A stretch of 64,000 nt of DNA from Limanda limanda (Eukaryota; Chordata; Actinopteri; Pleuronectiformes; Pleuronectidae). Each line of letters begins with the position of its first letter. Within the stretch, counting starts at the first letter, position 1. The stretch spans positions 21,336,622 through 21,400,621 of the forward strand of contig NC_083654.1 in NCBI RefSeq assembly GCF_963576545.1. The letters are read 5' to 3'. Below the pieces are notes generated by a model. The model was given only the letters and a program-made list of their open reading frames with translations, did not search any database and was not told the DNA's origin. The position numbers were made by a program, and so were the translations under genes. Shown one piece after another: positions 52,801-63,893 of this stretch.

Positions 52801-53908
52801 GTCTCCGACCACTGGCACCCCCTCCCAGAGGCTGTACACCTGCACCGTGTGCTGGAAGTCCTTCCGACACTACTTCCACCTGACGGCCCACCAGCAGACC
52901 GTGCACGGAGGGGGCGTCGGCCTGGAGAAGTCCTTTCGTTGTGAAGTGTGTGGAAAAGCCTTCGCCTACTCCAACAGCTTAGTGCGGCACAAGTTGTCCC
53001 AGCACGGGATCGACCGCGGCGGCCAGCGAGTCAACCAGTCCCAACCCACCGGATACCCGCCCCTCTTCTACGACTCGGGATCCGGTTCCAACTACACCGG
53101 GCCGTCCCACATGCAGCAGGGCGCCGCCGGGCAGCAGCCGCCGCCGCCGCCGCCGCAGCAGCCGCAGCTGCAGCACCCTTTTCACTACCACTCAAAAAAC
53201 TTCCAAAAGCGACAAGGACAGACAAGAAAGCCCCGAAAGAAAAAAAAGCGAGTGGTGATCCACAGCATCATGAGAGACGGGAAGCTGGTGGGCGTGCCGC
53301 TGAGCAAAGACACTCGCAAGAAGCTGCTGATCCTGAGGAAACGGCGAGGACGGCTCCAGGCGCAGATCAACAAGAAGAAGCTCCTGGCTCAGCTGCGGAT
53401 GAAGGGCGGCATCATGAGGGTGAAGTCGTGGAGTGGCGGCGCCGTCAAAGTCACGGGCCTCACCTCCATGGAAACCCCAATAAAGCGCTTTCCCTGCCCC
53501 ATCTGCCCCAGCACCACCTACGCCAGGCACGGCTCTCTGCTGGTGCACCACGCCATCCGGCATCCGCCCAGAAACTCCGGCCGCCCGGCCCGGCTGCGCT
53601 GCCTGGTGTGTGGGAGGCGCAACAGCTCGTTACACAAAGCCTTGAAGCACCGGGGCCAGCACCTCAAACAAGCTGCGTTCCAGTGCCGCAAATGCCGACG
53701 CCGTTTCTGGAACCCTCTGCTGCTGGCACGCCACAAGCTGTCCTGCCGCGGGATGAGCTCCGGCAGCGTGGACTGGGGACTGATGAAGATCAAATCTCCG
53801 TCGTCTCTGGACCAGTCCGACGCTGAGCGCTCCCCGGCGCCGCTGAGCGCCCCCCCGGTCCTGGTGCAGCCGGAGAGATCAACAGTTCTGACCGAGTACA
53901 GTCAGTGA
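49895..53908 (+). CDS. znf865: C2H2 zinc-finger protein, ZNF865-like, one coding exon
   Basis: A 1337-residue protein from ATG 49895 (aagATGt, purine at -3) to TGA. A frame open further upstream has no ATG, which sets this start. It begins MFQFSKYPMDILEMLSGHQ, similar to the FPFDFLEFLNH-type start of ZNF865. A Gln/Ser/Pro/His-rich low-complexity half follows (to about 480). Then come twelve C2H2 fingers at about residues 488, 532, 560 and 587 (set 1), 853, 881 and 909 (set 2, HTGEKP-type linker), 981 and 1014, and 1199, 1234 and 1262. A basic segment (PRKKKKRVVIHSIMRDGKL) lies near 1110-1130. The last fingers are degenerate. It is probably a nuclear DNA-binding regulator; no target can be inferred. 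Human ZNF865 lies in the same 19q13.42 block as SHISA7, which supports the name; ZNF628-like is an alternative. Confidence 0.62.
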   Translation: MFQFSKYPMDILEMLSGHQAHQFKGLGLERQLSHQQQVQLQHQQQLQQQHQPSADSSGSLLSGLGLGPLQSSRSNAFADSSSLFAKMGAPPPSISHQSQSSSSHSSRKSSKMSSSSSSGSSAGYPQFLRPFHPAEAALAQEQLHSGMGRFDFGGGGGGSSGVIGGVVTPAPPPPPLHPGLSIPQPSSGPSSSSPTPSTSASNIPSGSTTVPLVGQSDPRSLHQQFSCMLAANQYFLSGVPTNSSLEQFLVQQGTHNHLGLGLSQGPTDSNSALAPPPALHSSHSHSHSAPQPQQQQQQLTPHALSHPHSHTHHPHPLHPAPQPAPLGGFDFQGIPVLSSNQLASLMQQEAGLPLPLPLHLSLSKDDSKSGDGSSSSSGGSRRKKAMAGYLPQRKSEPGGSSSGHSQGSSTGLVGGGPGGVGLGESQHPSLLSPSSQQQSSSTVSSSSSAPPSSNSTSVLVANGSQQLSKSRERHSSSSSRQTEPEPLYHCGECGKTFTHLSSLRRHLRSHGLTPESQSRKSDCNSPSPERVFCCGECGKKFKKRGHLIQHSVTHSENRPFGCNVCQKSFNRRESLTRHEKIHDEKPFRCPACGRCFRESTSLLNHAASGACGKPPRSSKNRAGAGGSGLSLPSGSKMEGSGERVSVSNNGAAMANDKYAADYSRNRYQNQPPYNSGVDVYRRSQSSSLYSPATTLSGDMSNPTLRKAPLAPTLHPHPQNQQPQQHHHHQQPPQQQPHLPLSSLLDDSEDEVTSSAMSAIAAAAAASCDINNEGREGERRDIIGGLLGGLGFGNLGGPSSTSSLNGSTMPLTHPSHPHTKPRRPRKPREKRDPNTIIRRRRNPAPPGDGSERPYGCQACGKRFRRAETLRRHTRVHTGEKPHSCDVCGKQFREPFHLTKHLTVHSGTKNYKCNLCGKNFAYAQSLVRHGKLHRKGEIDNQGRRVKGAAAAVSQVANSGNSDYFSCSQGEKSPTTGTPSQRLYTCTVCWKSFRHYFHLTAHQQTVHGGGVGLEKSFRCEVCGKAFAYSNSLVRHKLSQHGIDRGGQRVNQSQPTGYPPLFYDSGSGSNYTGPSHMQQGAAGQQPPPPPPQQPQLQHPFHYHSKNFQKRQGQTRKPRKKKKRVVIHSIMRDGKLVGVPLSKDTRKKLLILRKRRGRLQAQINKKKLLAQLRMKGGIMRVKSWSGGAVKVTGLTSMETPIKRFPCPICPSTTYARHGSLLVHHAIRHPPRNSGRPARLRCLVCGRRNSSLHKALKHRGQHLKQAAFQCRKCRRRFWNPLLLARHKLSCRGMSSGSVDWGLMKIKSPSSLDQSDAERSPAPLSAPPVLVQPERSTVLTEYSQ

Positions 53909-55420
53909 AGAGACAAACAGTTTTCTAGAATAGATTGTTTTGATGTTTATTTTTCTTAAATAATCCAAGAAGCAGCAAGTTTTTAACAAAACCAGGAGGG
54001 AGGATGGGGGCGGGTTTCGTGTCACTGCCATAACACCCCCCCCCACCACCACCATCTGTGAACAATCCTCACTTCCTGCGGAGGTGGTGGATGAATTAAC
54101 ACGGACTTTAAAAAGCCCAGAATCCGAACCACTCTTCCCCGACGGCGAAGGAACTTTAGACCACGTGACGATCTTTAGTAGCACCTCATCCACTGTCCTC
54201 CATCTTTTATGTTTCTGGTTTTGTTCTTCTCCCGTTAGCAGTGTTTCCACATGATGATATGGATCAGATGCCTACTGTAGAAGTGAGGAGTGTTTTTAGT
54301 ACCAGTTTATTTTTACACATTACTCCCAGTTACACAGCGTAGTCCTCGTCTCTTGCTCTGTCTGTTTATCTGTTACCCCCCCCCCTGTGGAGAATCTCTC
54401 TCTCTCTTTTTATACTCAGACAACCTGCAGATAGAATCCCATTTGAAGAAAACAGAAATCATGGACTCGGCCTCGTGAACACAACGGGGCCGAAGTGTTG
54501 AAAGTGACTGAAAAGGAGGAAAAAATGAGTTCAGAGAAAACAGTGAAGTGTTGGTGACCTTGTTTTTAACGTACACTACTTTTGTGGTTTTTTTTAAAAA
54601 GAGGTGTTGATGAGGAAAACGACTCAAATTGTTAATGTGTGTCCAGGATTTGAAAAGGAGAACAGAAATAACCAGAGTGTACTGTACAATTCGTATTATA
54701 TTTTATTATATATTGATTATTTGCTGTTTTTTACTCCAAGTATCATTTCTTTTATCATTGTTGGTATTGTACGGGTGGGAGGGAACGAGTGGGGGGGCTC
54801 TTTGTAACACAGCGGGATGAGTATATGTATCAGTGTGATCTTTTTTTTTCCACCCTCCCTGAAACTCTCGGCCCTTCTCCCTCATCGCCGCAGTTATGCC
54901 CAACTTTTTTGTAACAAAAGCGTGTACACATAGTTCATTACTTAGGTCCTGTCCAGACGTGTTTTTCTTTTTTTCTGTAAAACTAAAACATGTAATATTA
55001 TTACTAAATTACTATCCTTTTCTTTGCCTAAAAAGTGAGTTGTTGAAAACCCTCAAAACGAATAAAAAAAAATCTGAAATGTTTACGTCCGCTGTCGTGC
55101 TGAAAGATTTTTATTTGTTTTTTAAGTTCCACCGCAAAGGTTTCATCTCAGTCTGTCAGAAATGATAAGAAATCATATTCCAACATGTGGAATAATAATT
55201 TCCTACAATGTTTCATCAAACAAAAAATGTTAACTGACTCTAATTTAAGGAGAAATTGCCATTTCCATGATAGAAATGGTGATTTATTACTTTATATTGC
55301 AAACATTCCTTGTGTATGATTTATTATAAACTCTCCTGTTTGCACGTAAGACAAAAAGACTTGTCATGTGACACGAGTGTTAAATAAAGAAGCAAGAATC
55401 AGTCTTTAAATTATAAAGAA
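53909..55420 (+). other. 3' UTR of the zinc-finger gene
   Basis: T/A-rich sequence after the stop codon with two AATAAA signals (55061-55066 and 55383-55388). No other gene is visible. Confidence 0.5.
55061..55066 (+). terminator. Candidate poly(A) signal, zinc-finger gene
   Basis: AATAAA in an A-run, about 1.15 kb after the stop; a second candidate is 320 bp further on. Confidence 0.45.
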
Positions 55421-56920
55421 GTTATAATGAAAAACATAAAGATCCACTGATGAGAACATTTTCATCACCCGTCAGAGCATCTGGTAATATTCATAACAAT
55501 CTTTGTTAAAGTGGAAGTGTGCATTACCACTACATGGACACTAGAGAGCGCCCTTCTCATACTACATACAGGTAATGACTTCGTGCTGCAGGAAAAGAAC
55601 GAGAGGGAAATCATTTCAATCTGAATCACATCGTGAAACTTGAATCACACGTTAGTGGAGTCAAGCTGTTGTTCCCATGATGGCTGCCAACACACAGACA
55701 CACAACACACACACACACACACTGCACACAGACCCAGAGGTGTGTGTTGGACACAAACTATGTCGGCCTCTTACTACAACACATTCCTGACAGCTTCAGG
55801 CTCCAGCTCCTTCTAGGAAAGTGCAGCTGCTGCAGATGATTTACGAGTCAGTCAAATTATAACAGCAAACACATGACGCTTGTTCCTATATGATCGTGTT
55901 ATTATCATGTTATTATCATGTTAAGGTTTTACAATTAGCTTTTGCTCAGTAATAAACAACTGTGTGATTTATGAAACAAAAGCTACAGCAAACATTGAAG
56001 TATATTACATAAATCATTTATTTATTGGAAAATTCCTGGAGGCATTTATGAAGAGTTTTGTTGTTTGACTAAGATTAAGAAGTGATCTGATATTTGTGTG
56101 TTTAAAATATTTAGTACTCTGTTTTATTCATCTTAATTACAATTCTTAGGTTGTATCTTTACTACATTTTAATCCCATGACGTTATTTTTTACAACATCA
56201 TTTTGGTTTGATTTAATTTAGTAAAAATGACGGCAGGATCTGATAGAAAACAAAACATGACACCATTTTTTTTGTGTGTTCAATTATATTTTCATTTGTT
56301 TTATTACCTTTATTATGATCTTTTAGTGATAATTTCATTCGTCGAGATTTTTAATTTTTTTTTATTCTTTGCTATTCTGGTTTCATTCAGTTACGTAAAA
56401 TAAACAATGGTAAAATGGTGCAAAATTAAATAGCTGTGATAAAATCCCATATTTTGTACTTTTTTGTACTATTCTTTATATTTTCATGAATCTTTTTATA
56501 TCAGAAAAGTACAAATATTTTTTGTTTGATGAAGTAGATCAGTATTTTTTTTGTTTTATTTAAATTTTTGTATTATTTTATACATTTTTTTTGGATCTTT
56601 CACAGATTTGTATTATTTCCCCCCTCCCCTTCCTCCTCCTCTTATGAAATTTATTAATAGAAAATTAAATAGATGTGATAAAATCCCATATTTTGTACTT
56701 TTTTTGTACTATTCTTTATATTTTTATAAATCTTTTTAAATCAGAAAAGTACAAATATTTTTTGTTTCATGAAGTAACTCAGTATTTTTTTTGTTTTATT
56801 TAAATTTTTTGTTTTATTTTATACATTTTTATTGGATCTTTAACAGATTTGTATTATTCCCCCCCTCTTCTTCCTCCTCCTCCTGTCCTCCTCCTCCCCC
56901 CCCCCTCCCTCCTGCGGGAC
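55421..56920. other. AT-rich intergenic DNA with a local duplication
   Basis: 56420-56630 and 56665-56870 are the same T-rich sequence ('gataaaatcccatattttgt', 'tcagaaaagtacaaatattt') in tandem, about 245 bp apart. No gene is seen. Confidence 0.7.
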
Positions 56921-56929
56921 GCTCACGCG

Positions 56930-57110
56930 GCACTGGCATGGGGAAACCTGTGGGCGGAGACTGTGACCTATATTCAGCCAATGGGAGGCCGAGAGCGGCT
57001 GCGATTGACCTAGTTTGAGCCAATCACAGCGCGGCCCTGTCGCCGGTGGGCAACGTGCAGGAGCCATGTGCAGCGTTCGATGCCGGAGACCGAGCTGCGT
57101 TCAGGCATCG
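56930..57110 (+). promoter_or_regulatory. GC-rich patch with CCAAT boxes
   Basis: Two CCAAT motifs (about 56979 and 57021), one inverted (ATTGA variant), and CG-rich sequence 57030-57105. It may be a promoter, but no exon could be assigned. Confidence 0.35.
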
Positions 57111-58265
57111 AACACACGGTCGCTGTGGTTCACACACACGTCACTGATCACGTTCAAGTGTCAGAGTCACAAACAACATGGAGGGTCTGAGAGGTGAAGA
57201 AGGATGAAGGGAAGTGACGTAGGAGGAAGAGGATGACACTTCAGTGATTTCATGATTTCATGATTTCTTGAGTTCTGCTGCTGATCTGTTGTTTCTGTGC
57301 AAGTGACAGCGTGAGAGAAAGAACATGGGCGGGGAGCGGAGCCTGAACGCAACACTCACAGCCCTCCGCTGCTATTGGCTGAAACCACGAGGGGGCGTGG
57401 CGTGTTGAAGCAAACACATGTGGCGTTCAAGTGCAACGGGAGGAAACAGACTTAGAGCACAGTAAAGCATCAGATCGAAGTTTGTTTTGATTTGATGCTT
57501 CAACACAAAGTCATTCACTAATAAGTCAAATAAAAACATGTTATTATTGTTGTGCCAACACTCACTATGTACTTTTGAGCAGCTCAGGACTATAACAGGT
57601 TTATTATACATCATTAAAAAAGCTCACAACTGAAATTGACTGTTTCTTTGTTTCTTGTCCCTTTTTTTCATACACTTACATTTTGTAGTTGTACGTTCAT
57701 AAAGAGTTACACAAGAACAAAGTGTTATAAACCATTATTACATGTAATAAATGGTTTATTAACGATAAAAAGCAAAGTGTTACTAATATGCTAATGTTTT
57801 TTTGTTAGCTAAATGCAGTTAAAAGCAGTACTGCTCATTTCTAGAAGGAGATATAAATATGTACATATAATACCTATATTAACTAGAATCCATTTTGCTT
57901 CAGATGCCGGGAACAAAGTTTCTCATTTGTTTGTTTACTTCCAGCTTCATGGAGCTTTACAGATACTTTTAACCTTGAATGTAACGTAGGAGATTATCTT
58001 TGTATTTAGTATCTAAGTTCCTGCTGATCCAAAGTGGCCAAAAAATATAAATCTGTTGTTTCAAGTGAAAGGAGAACTTCAACGTCCACATGTGGGAGTT
58101 CACTTTTACCCATTTTACCTTGCGCCCTGAAGGCGTCACCGTGTCTGGGAGAGTAAGTGGGCGGTGGTGGTGGGCGTGGTCCGAGCATGCAAACGACCCA
58201 CGCCCCCTAACTCTTGTCCCCCGTGAGCGGTGACGTCACGCGAGCGGCCCGTGTTGGTTCCAGCT
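57111..58265. other. Intergenic DNA without recognised genes
   Basis: An inverted CCAAT (about 57377) and a GAGGGGGCGTGG GC box (57390) lie near the 5' edge. The remainder is AT-rich up to a GC-richer 58120-58260. Confidence 0.35.
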
Positions 58266-58270
58266 GACTG

Positions 58271-58283
58271 GGAGAGAGAGAGA

Positions 58284-58341
<58 letters not shown>

Positions 58342-58376
58342 GAGGGAGAGAGAGAGAGAGAGAGAGAGGGAGAGAA
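58271..58376 (+). repeat. (GA)n tract at the start of a CpG-rich region
   Basis: About 100 bp of GA repeats directly before the probable transcribed leader. Confidence 0.95.
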
Positions 58377-58379
58377 GAA

Positions 58380-58814
58380 GCTTCAGCTCCATCTCTCCGA
58401 CTCTCTCACTCTTGGACAGTATTATTTTTTGGGCTCATCTCTTTCTTTTCTCCATCTTGTGTTCTTCTTCTTTTTAGTTTCTCATCTTTCTTTATTTTTT
58501 CAGATCTTCCTCCTCTTCGCGTCTCTCTCTCACTCCGCGCACGGGACGACGGACTGTTTTCATCCCCTGTTCTTTTCCTGTTTCCTCCTCTTGGACTTTA
58601 AATCCACCGGAGGAGCACCGGAGCGCGTGCACGGGAGGGGAAGCGCGTGCACGGGAGGATCCGCCGTCCGCTCTCCAGGGGGCTGGGGGGGGGGCTGTGG
58701 GGGGGTCGGGGGGGGGGCTCGGGACTCTCTCATCGGAGGAGGAGGTGAAGTCCTGCAGAGGATGAACTAGAGGCGACATGGTGCCATTTTGGAGATAGAG
58801 CTTCCTCCTCTTCC

Positions 58815-58850
<36 letters not shown>

Positions 58851-59052
58851 TCTTCATGGGACGGGCGGAGCGGCGGGACGTCAGGTGGACATCTTGAAGC
58901 GCGCTCCCGCGTCCTCACCTGCCCGCGCACCTCCTGACGGCGCGCCTGTCAATTAGCGTCTCTTCTCTAATTGGATTATTCTGATCTTGAACTCAAAGAG
59001 TGTCCAGGTCCTCCCCCCCCTCTCCCCCTCCCCTCCCTGGCCTCCCCCCCAG
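58380..59052 (+). promoter_or_regulatory. Promoter and leader of an unidentified gene
   Basis: CG-rich sequence (58600-58930) with G-runs, then a pyrimidine tract (59016-59050) ending in AG before the ATG-bearing exon. Whether the leader is spliced at 59052 or read through is undecided: the frame stays open across it. Confidence 0.4.
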
Positions 59053-59063
59053 CACTGGAAGTT

Positions 59064-59244
59064 ATGTCCAAGCCCCCCCTCACGCAGCTCCAGCCGCCGG
59101 ACCTCCCTTCCGGGGCCAGCAGCCCGGCCGGAAGTGGGCCCCCCCCAGGCGGCCAGCTGACCCCCATGACCAACCTGAAGACCCTCCTCCAGCTGCCAAT
59201 CAAGAGCGACCAGCGGGGGGCCAAGGACTGCTGCGAGATGCGAG
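59064..59244 (+). CDS. First coding exon of an unidentified gene (partial)
   Basis: ATG 59064 opens MSKPPLTQLQPPDLPSGAS, a Pro/Gly/Ser stretch, then MTNLKTLLQLPIKSDQRGA and KDCCEMR, ending at the strong donor cgag|gtgagt in phase 1 (60 codons plus one base). The CpG-rich promoter, the good donor and the change from low complexity to an ordered-looking end support a real exon. I do not recognise the family, and no phase-1 continuation was found in the next 4.7 kb, so the second exon is probably beyond the window. No signal peptide or membrane segment is present. Confidence 0.5.
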
Positions 59245-59263
59245 GTGAGTGTGTGTGTGTGTG

Positions 59264-59316
<53 letters not shown>

Positions 59317-60060
59317 TGATGATGCAAAACGCGTCTTAAAGCTCAGGTCAGTGGGGGGTGTTGTGGAGAGCAAGGGGGTGGAGCTAGGGGTTCAGCACTG
59401 TGAGGGGCCTCAGAGGGGCCCCATGGGGGGGGTGCACGATATAAGTGATCCTGTGTTGTGTGTTTGTCCTGGAGCTTTGAGCAGACACACACTCGAGGGC
59501 CCGACAACACGAAGAAGAAGCAAACATCGCAGGTCAAAGTTCAGCCGAGCTTCGACTCCACGTGAAGACAGGAAGTGAATGTTCTCTACGACCCGCCCCC
59601 CCCCCACGCTCACGCTCAATTAGAGAACAACCGTAAAGCCGAAGGTCGCCACTCAAACATCCATGTGTGTACGATTGAAAATATTTTGATAATTTGTGCG
59701 TTTCCACGACAACAATCTATCGTTAGCATTGCTCATACACACGTACGCTAGCTGCTGTTAGCACGGAGGCTACGATCATCTACTGGACTTTTATTTATTA
59801 TGAAATTTAATTTAACATATCAACACTAAAGTACAATAAACTCACACCATGCACTGTCAGTTCATTTGAAGCTGCTGCAGACACACAACGTGGTTGTCAT
59901 AGTGACCGAATGTTGAAGTACAGCTGTGATCAGGTATCGATTAATCAGGTCTCAAATCTGATCAGCTGAGGTTAACTAAACGATGGTTGATCACATGATC
60001 ACATGTTGTAACGTCATGTGATCATCGTTATTTTCCATAAACTGAAACATGAATACACTG
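59245..60060 (+). other. Intron 1 of the unidentified gene, first part
   Basis: Starts with a (TG)n tract (59249-59314) right behind the donor. No exon is seen afterwards. Confidence 0.4.
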
Positions 60061-60063
60061 TAT

Positions 60064-60064
<1 letters not shown>

Positions 60065-60121
<57 letters not shown>
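60065..60121. repeat. (TG)n microsatellite
   Basis: About 28 TG units. Confidence 0.95.
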
Positions 60122-60123
<2 letters not shown>

Positions 60124-60266
60124 CTGAGTGGGTGGGTGTGATTGTTAAAGACTGTTTTCACTCCAGTCCTCCTTCTCCTCCTCCTCTTCTCATCCTCCTT
60201 TTCCTCCTCGGCTGGATTCTTACATTAGACGTTTCCGTTATTTTGCGTTTGGTGTTGAAGTGATGA

Positions 60267-60312
60267 AGAGGAGGAGGAGGAGGAGGAGGAGGAGGAGGAG
60301 GAGGAGGAGGAG

Positions 60313-60347
<35 letters not shown>

Positions 60348-60348
60348 G
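60267..60348. repeat. (GGA)n microsatellite
   Basis: About 27 AGG/GGA units with two AAG interruptions. Confidence 0.95.
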
Positions 60349-60480
60349 GTGAAGGACGATGCCATGACAGCAGAATCACAATCAGTGGTTTGTGTTGAAT
60401 CTTATCAGCTGCTCTGTTGAGATGAAGGTTAGCAAAGTCGTTTCCCATGCACCAGCTGCCGTGACAAATATTAACCAGGC

Positions 60481-61420
60481 TCTCTCTCTCTCTCCCTCTC
60501 TCCCTCTCTCTCTCTCTCTCCCTCTCTCCCTCTCTCTCTCTCTCTCTCCCCCCCCCCTCTCTCTCTCTCTCTGGTCATAACTCCAGTCAGCTGCTCTGCT
60601 CTTTGCTCAGCTTGCTGCAGTTCTTCCTCCATCTTTACAGTTTCACGTGCACTTTTCCATGTGGAACCTTTACATGTAGAAGAAGAAGCTCAACACACAT
60701 ACATGCACAAACACACAAACACAACAAGGGGGGGGCGTGTCTTTATGGCGTCCCCCTGGTGATCGCCCGGTGCAGGTTCGGCTTCTCTCTCTCTCCTGAT
60801 GGTTGTGGTTTGTTTGCATGAGGAGGAGGAGGAGGTGACGCTGAGCTCGGCTGACAGGCTCCATGCAGCCAGCAGCTCCCCCCCCCCCCTGCTGCCCCCC
60901 CCTGCTGCACCCCCCCTGCTGCACCCCCCCCCTGGTGTCAGCACTCATAGCTGCCATGTTGTCCTAATGATAGGTGATGCGTTCAGGGGCGTACAGAGAA
61001 GAAGAAGAAGAAGAAGTCTGTGTGATGCTGCTCGGCGCCGCCGCCGCCGCCGGTGGCTCTTGTTGCCGTTCCCCTGGTCGTGGGCGGAGCTTTGTTCCAC
61101 GCCTGCACAAACTCCCACTCTCTCTCTCTCTCTCTCTCTCACATCCATCACTTCTCTCGCTCTCTTTCACACATCACAGTTTCTCTCCTCTCTCTCGCTC
61201 TCTCCTGTCTCTTCAGATCTCTCCGTCTTCCACTCGGCTCCTCGGCTCATTTCCATTTTCTCCGGCTTCGTTCTCCTTTCTCTTGTTTCCAAAAACCGTT
61301 TTATTTGCATTCTCCCTCTCTCCTCCCTCTCTCGTTCCTCTTTCCTCCCTCTCTCCTCTCTCGCTCTCTCCGTTCCAGTCTTTCTCTTCCTCTCGTCTCT
61401 CCTGTTGTCACTCTCCAGTG
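60481..61420. other. CT-rich and C-rich low-complexity region
   Basis: CT tracts (60481-60572, 61118-61140), C-runs (60881-60934) and a diffuse CT-rich stretch (61140-61420). Long frames are Leu/Ser artefacts. Confidence 0.6.
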
Positions 61421-63055
61421 GATCAGGCTCTAATGACTCGCCCACTTCAGTTCAAAGTGTCACCATCGTTTTCATCAGCTGTGTCACTTCCACTCATTCC
61501 TCCGTCCACCCCCCCTCTCTTCTTCTTTCATCTGATCCCTTGCTGCTTCTAAACAAAGGGATTTCCTCACATCTTTGGTCATTTTATTATTATTAATTTA
61601 GCAGAATGGCAGATACTCGATTATAACTATTACTGTATGAACGTGTGCATCACTGCGTAGCCTGTGAATCCACATCTGTAATATTTCTCATTAGTAACTG
61701 ACTAACTTATAATAGATTGTTATTAATTGATTATATTCAGTAAGTAACAAGTACAGTTATCAACAAGATAAAGTAAAAGGTACCATGATTGCTTCTGATT
61801 TGAAGTATGAAGTAGTAGAAAATGGAAATACTTCAAGTCTCTCAAGTACAAATACCTCAAAACAGTACTTGAGTAAATTAATTTGTTTACTTTGCACTTT
61901 TGTGTTTCGGCTGTAGACTGTAAATAAAGATGGATGAAGCCAATTCACAGGTGAAGTTTAAGTCATAAACTCCGCCTCCTCCATGTTAGCGTGTGCGACA
62001 AGTGACAGCTCAGGCTCACGATTGGTCGTGTTTATAGGCGGGATTACGATATTGCAGCACAGCTCTTTCAACTCCTGCTCGACACAAAATGGCGGCTCCA
62101 GTATCAGGAGTTTGAAACACGTCTTCACTCTTTATTTACGTTTTGTTAATTTATTCTCATTGTCCTGGTTGTGCTGCTACTGAACATCGTCTCAACATCC
62201 TGTTCACATCTCAAGTTTAAACTCTGATTCACTTTTCTGTTGAATAATAATTATGTTCTTAATCAGATTATATAAAAACTCACCTTCTGTGTGAACAGGA
62301 GCTTGTGAAGCAGGCGTATGAAGATGTGGACGATGATCACATGACGTCTCCTTCCTCTGTCCTCTGGTTTCCTGCTTTAATCTCCTGCGTCTTTATGTTT
62401 TTTAATCCCTTTAAATATAAATTTCCGGCCTCTGCGTTGCTCCCCCCCCCCCGGTCTCTCCTTCTCTCTCTGTCATCCCAGCCCAGTTAAATATGCTCTT
62501 TTATTACTATTTCATTGGGTTTTATTATTCAGTGTGCCATTTATTCAATATGCACTTTTGGAAGCACAATCCCTCAGAACAATATCACCAAAGGATCAGA
62601 GAACAAAACAATGGCTCCGGCTCTTTCTTCGCAGCGTTTCAATTAAACTCGGCTCCTGTTTTATTTGCCGGATTTCCTCTTGTTATTACTGCTGGTGGAT
62701 TATTGATGCCCTGAAATCTGTATCTATCTTTCCATCGGCCTCCCTCGCTCCCGGAGGTCAGAGGTTAGGGTCGGTCGAGTCGACTCTGTCCACAGATCCT
62801 TTTTAATGATCGCAACTAAGTGCTGTGCAGAAAGCAAAGGACACGAGCCCGAGGCCGGAGCTCGAACCTCGGTCGATGCTGAACGGACCCGGTGCAGCCG
62901 CCGGGGCTGATGGGTGTTTGTCTTTTAAAAGGATTTTCTGACGTAGCATTCGCACGATCGTGAAGAAGTCGGCCGAAGTCTCGTTAGTGTGTCTGGAACA
63001 ACTCATAGATCTGGAGATGGAATAACGGGATCGCTTGCTTCTTGAGTTTTGTTGT
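61421..63055. other. Intron-like or intergenic DNA without recognised genes
   Basis: Mixed AT-rich sequence with a dispersed repeat fragment (61975-62090) and a C-run (62441-62452). A possible acceptor at 62299 leads to an early stop in the required phase. Confidence 0.35.
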
Positions 63056-63065
63056 GAATAGTTAA

Positions 63066-63130
63066 AGATGATCTGTATAAAGATGATCTGTATAAAGATG
63101 ATCTGTATAAAGATGATCTGTATAAAGTTG
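63066..63130. repeat. 17-bp repeat AAGATGATCTGTATAAA x4
   Basis: Four near-exact tandem copies at the left edge of the terminal duplication; a single unit recurs at 63500-63520. Confidence 0.9.
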
Positions 63131-63893
63131 TGCCACCATCTGATTGTTGATCATGACGTCCATCATCCATTAACTAATTAAAACCAAATTAGCCGAACAA
63201 TTGGCGGCTACAACCACCTCTTCCACTCCAGTCCACCAGGTGGCAGTAATACAAAAAACGAATACAAAAATTATCAAGCTTTATAAATAGAGCAACACTA
63301 CAACATAGTAAACATATTGTTGTAAATGTATTAATATCAGAGACAGAACAGCGGTGATAACTTGCCTCAGTTCAGAGTAAATCAATCACAAAACTTCAAA
63401 TTTTTAAGTTGAAATCTTTTTGAATTGTTTTGACTTTTTCCCACACGTGTGTTGGAATTAAAGTCCGTGTGAGTTCGTGCTTCGTGGAGCGTTTCATTCA
63501 TATAAAGATGATCTGTATAAAGATGTGCCGCCATCTTGTTGTTTTGATATTGAGGTTCTACCACATGCGCTCCACCAGATCTCAGCTTCGTGTCCGTCCA
63601 TCATGACGTCCATCATCCAATAACTAATTAAAACCAAAATTAGCCGAGAAATTGGCGGCTACAACCATCTCTTCCACTCCGGTCCACCAGGTGGCGCTCA
63701 GTCTGTGGTTTGAATCAGTTAATTTCTCTAGCGCTAACACGGAGCGGTGTTAACTTGCCTCAGTTCAGAGTAAATCAATCACAAAACTTCTATATTTTAA
63801 GTTGAAATCTTTTTGAATTGTTTTGACTCTTTCCCACATGTGTGTTGGAATTAAAGTCCGTGTTAGTTCGTGCTTCGTGGAGCGTTTCATTCC
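63111..63893. repeat. Tandem duplication of about 390 bp, two units
   Basis: Unit 1 (63111-63496) and unit 2 (about 63499-63893) share 'tcatgacgtccatcatcca', 'attggcggctacaacca' and 'gtgcttcgtggagcgtttca' in the same order, with a different insert after 'gtccaccaggtgg' in each. Confidence 0.85.

Noticed and set aside
62299..62360. Possible second exon of the gene starting at 59064
   Set aside because: An acceptor-like acag is present, but the phase-1 reading stops after seven codons.
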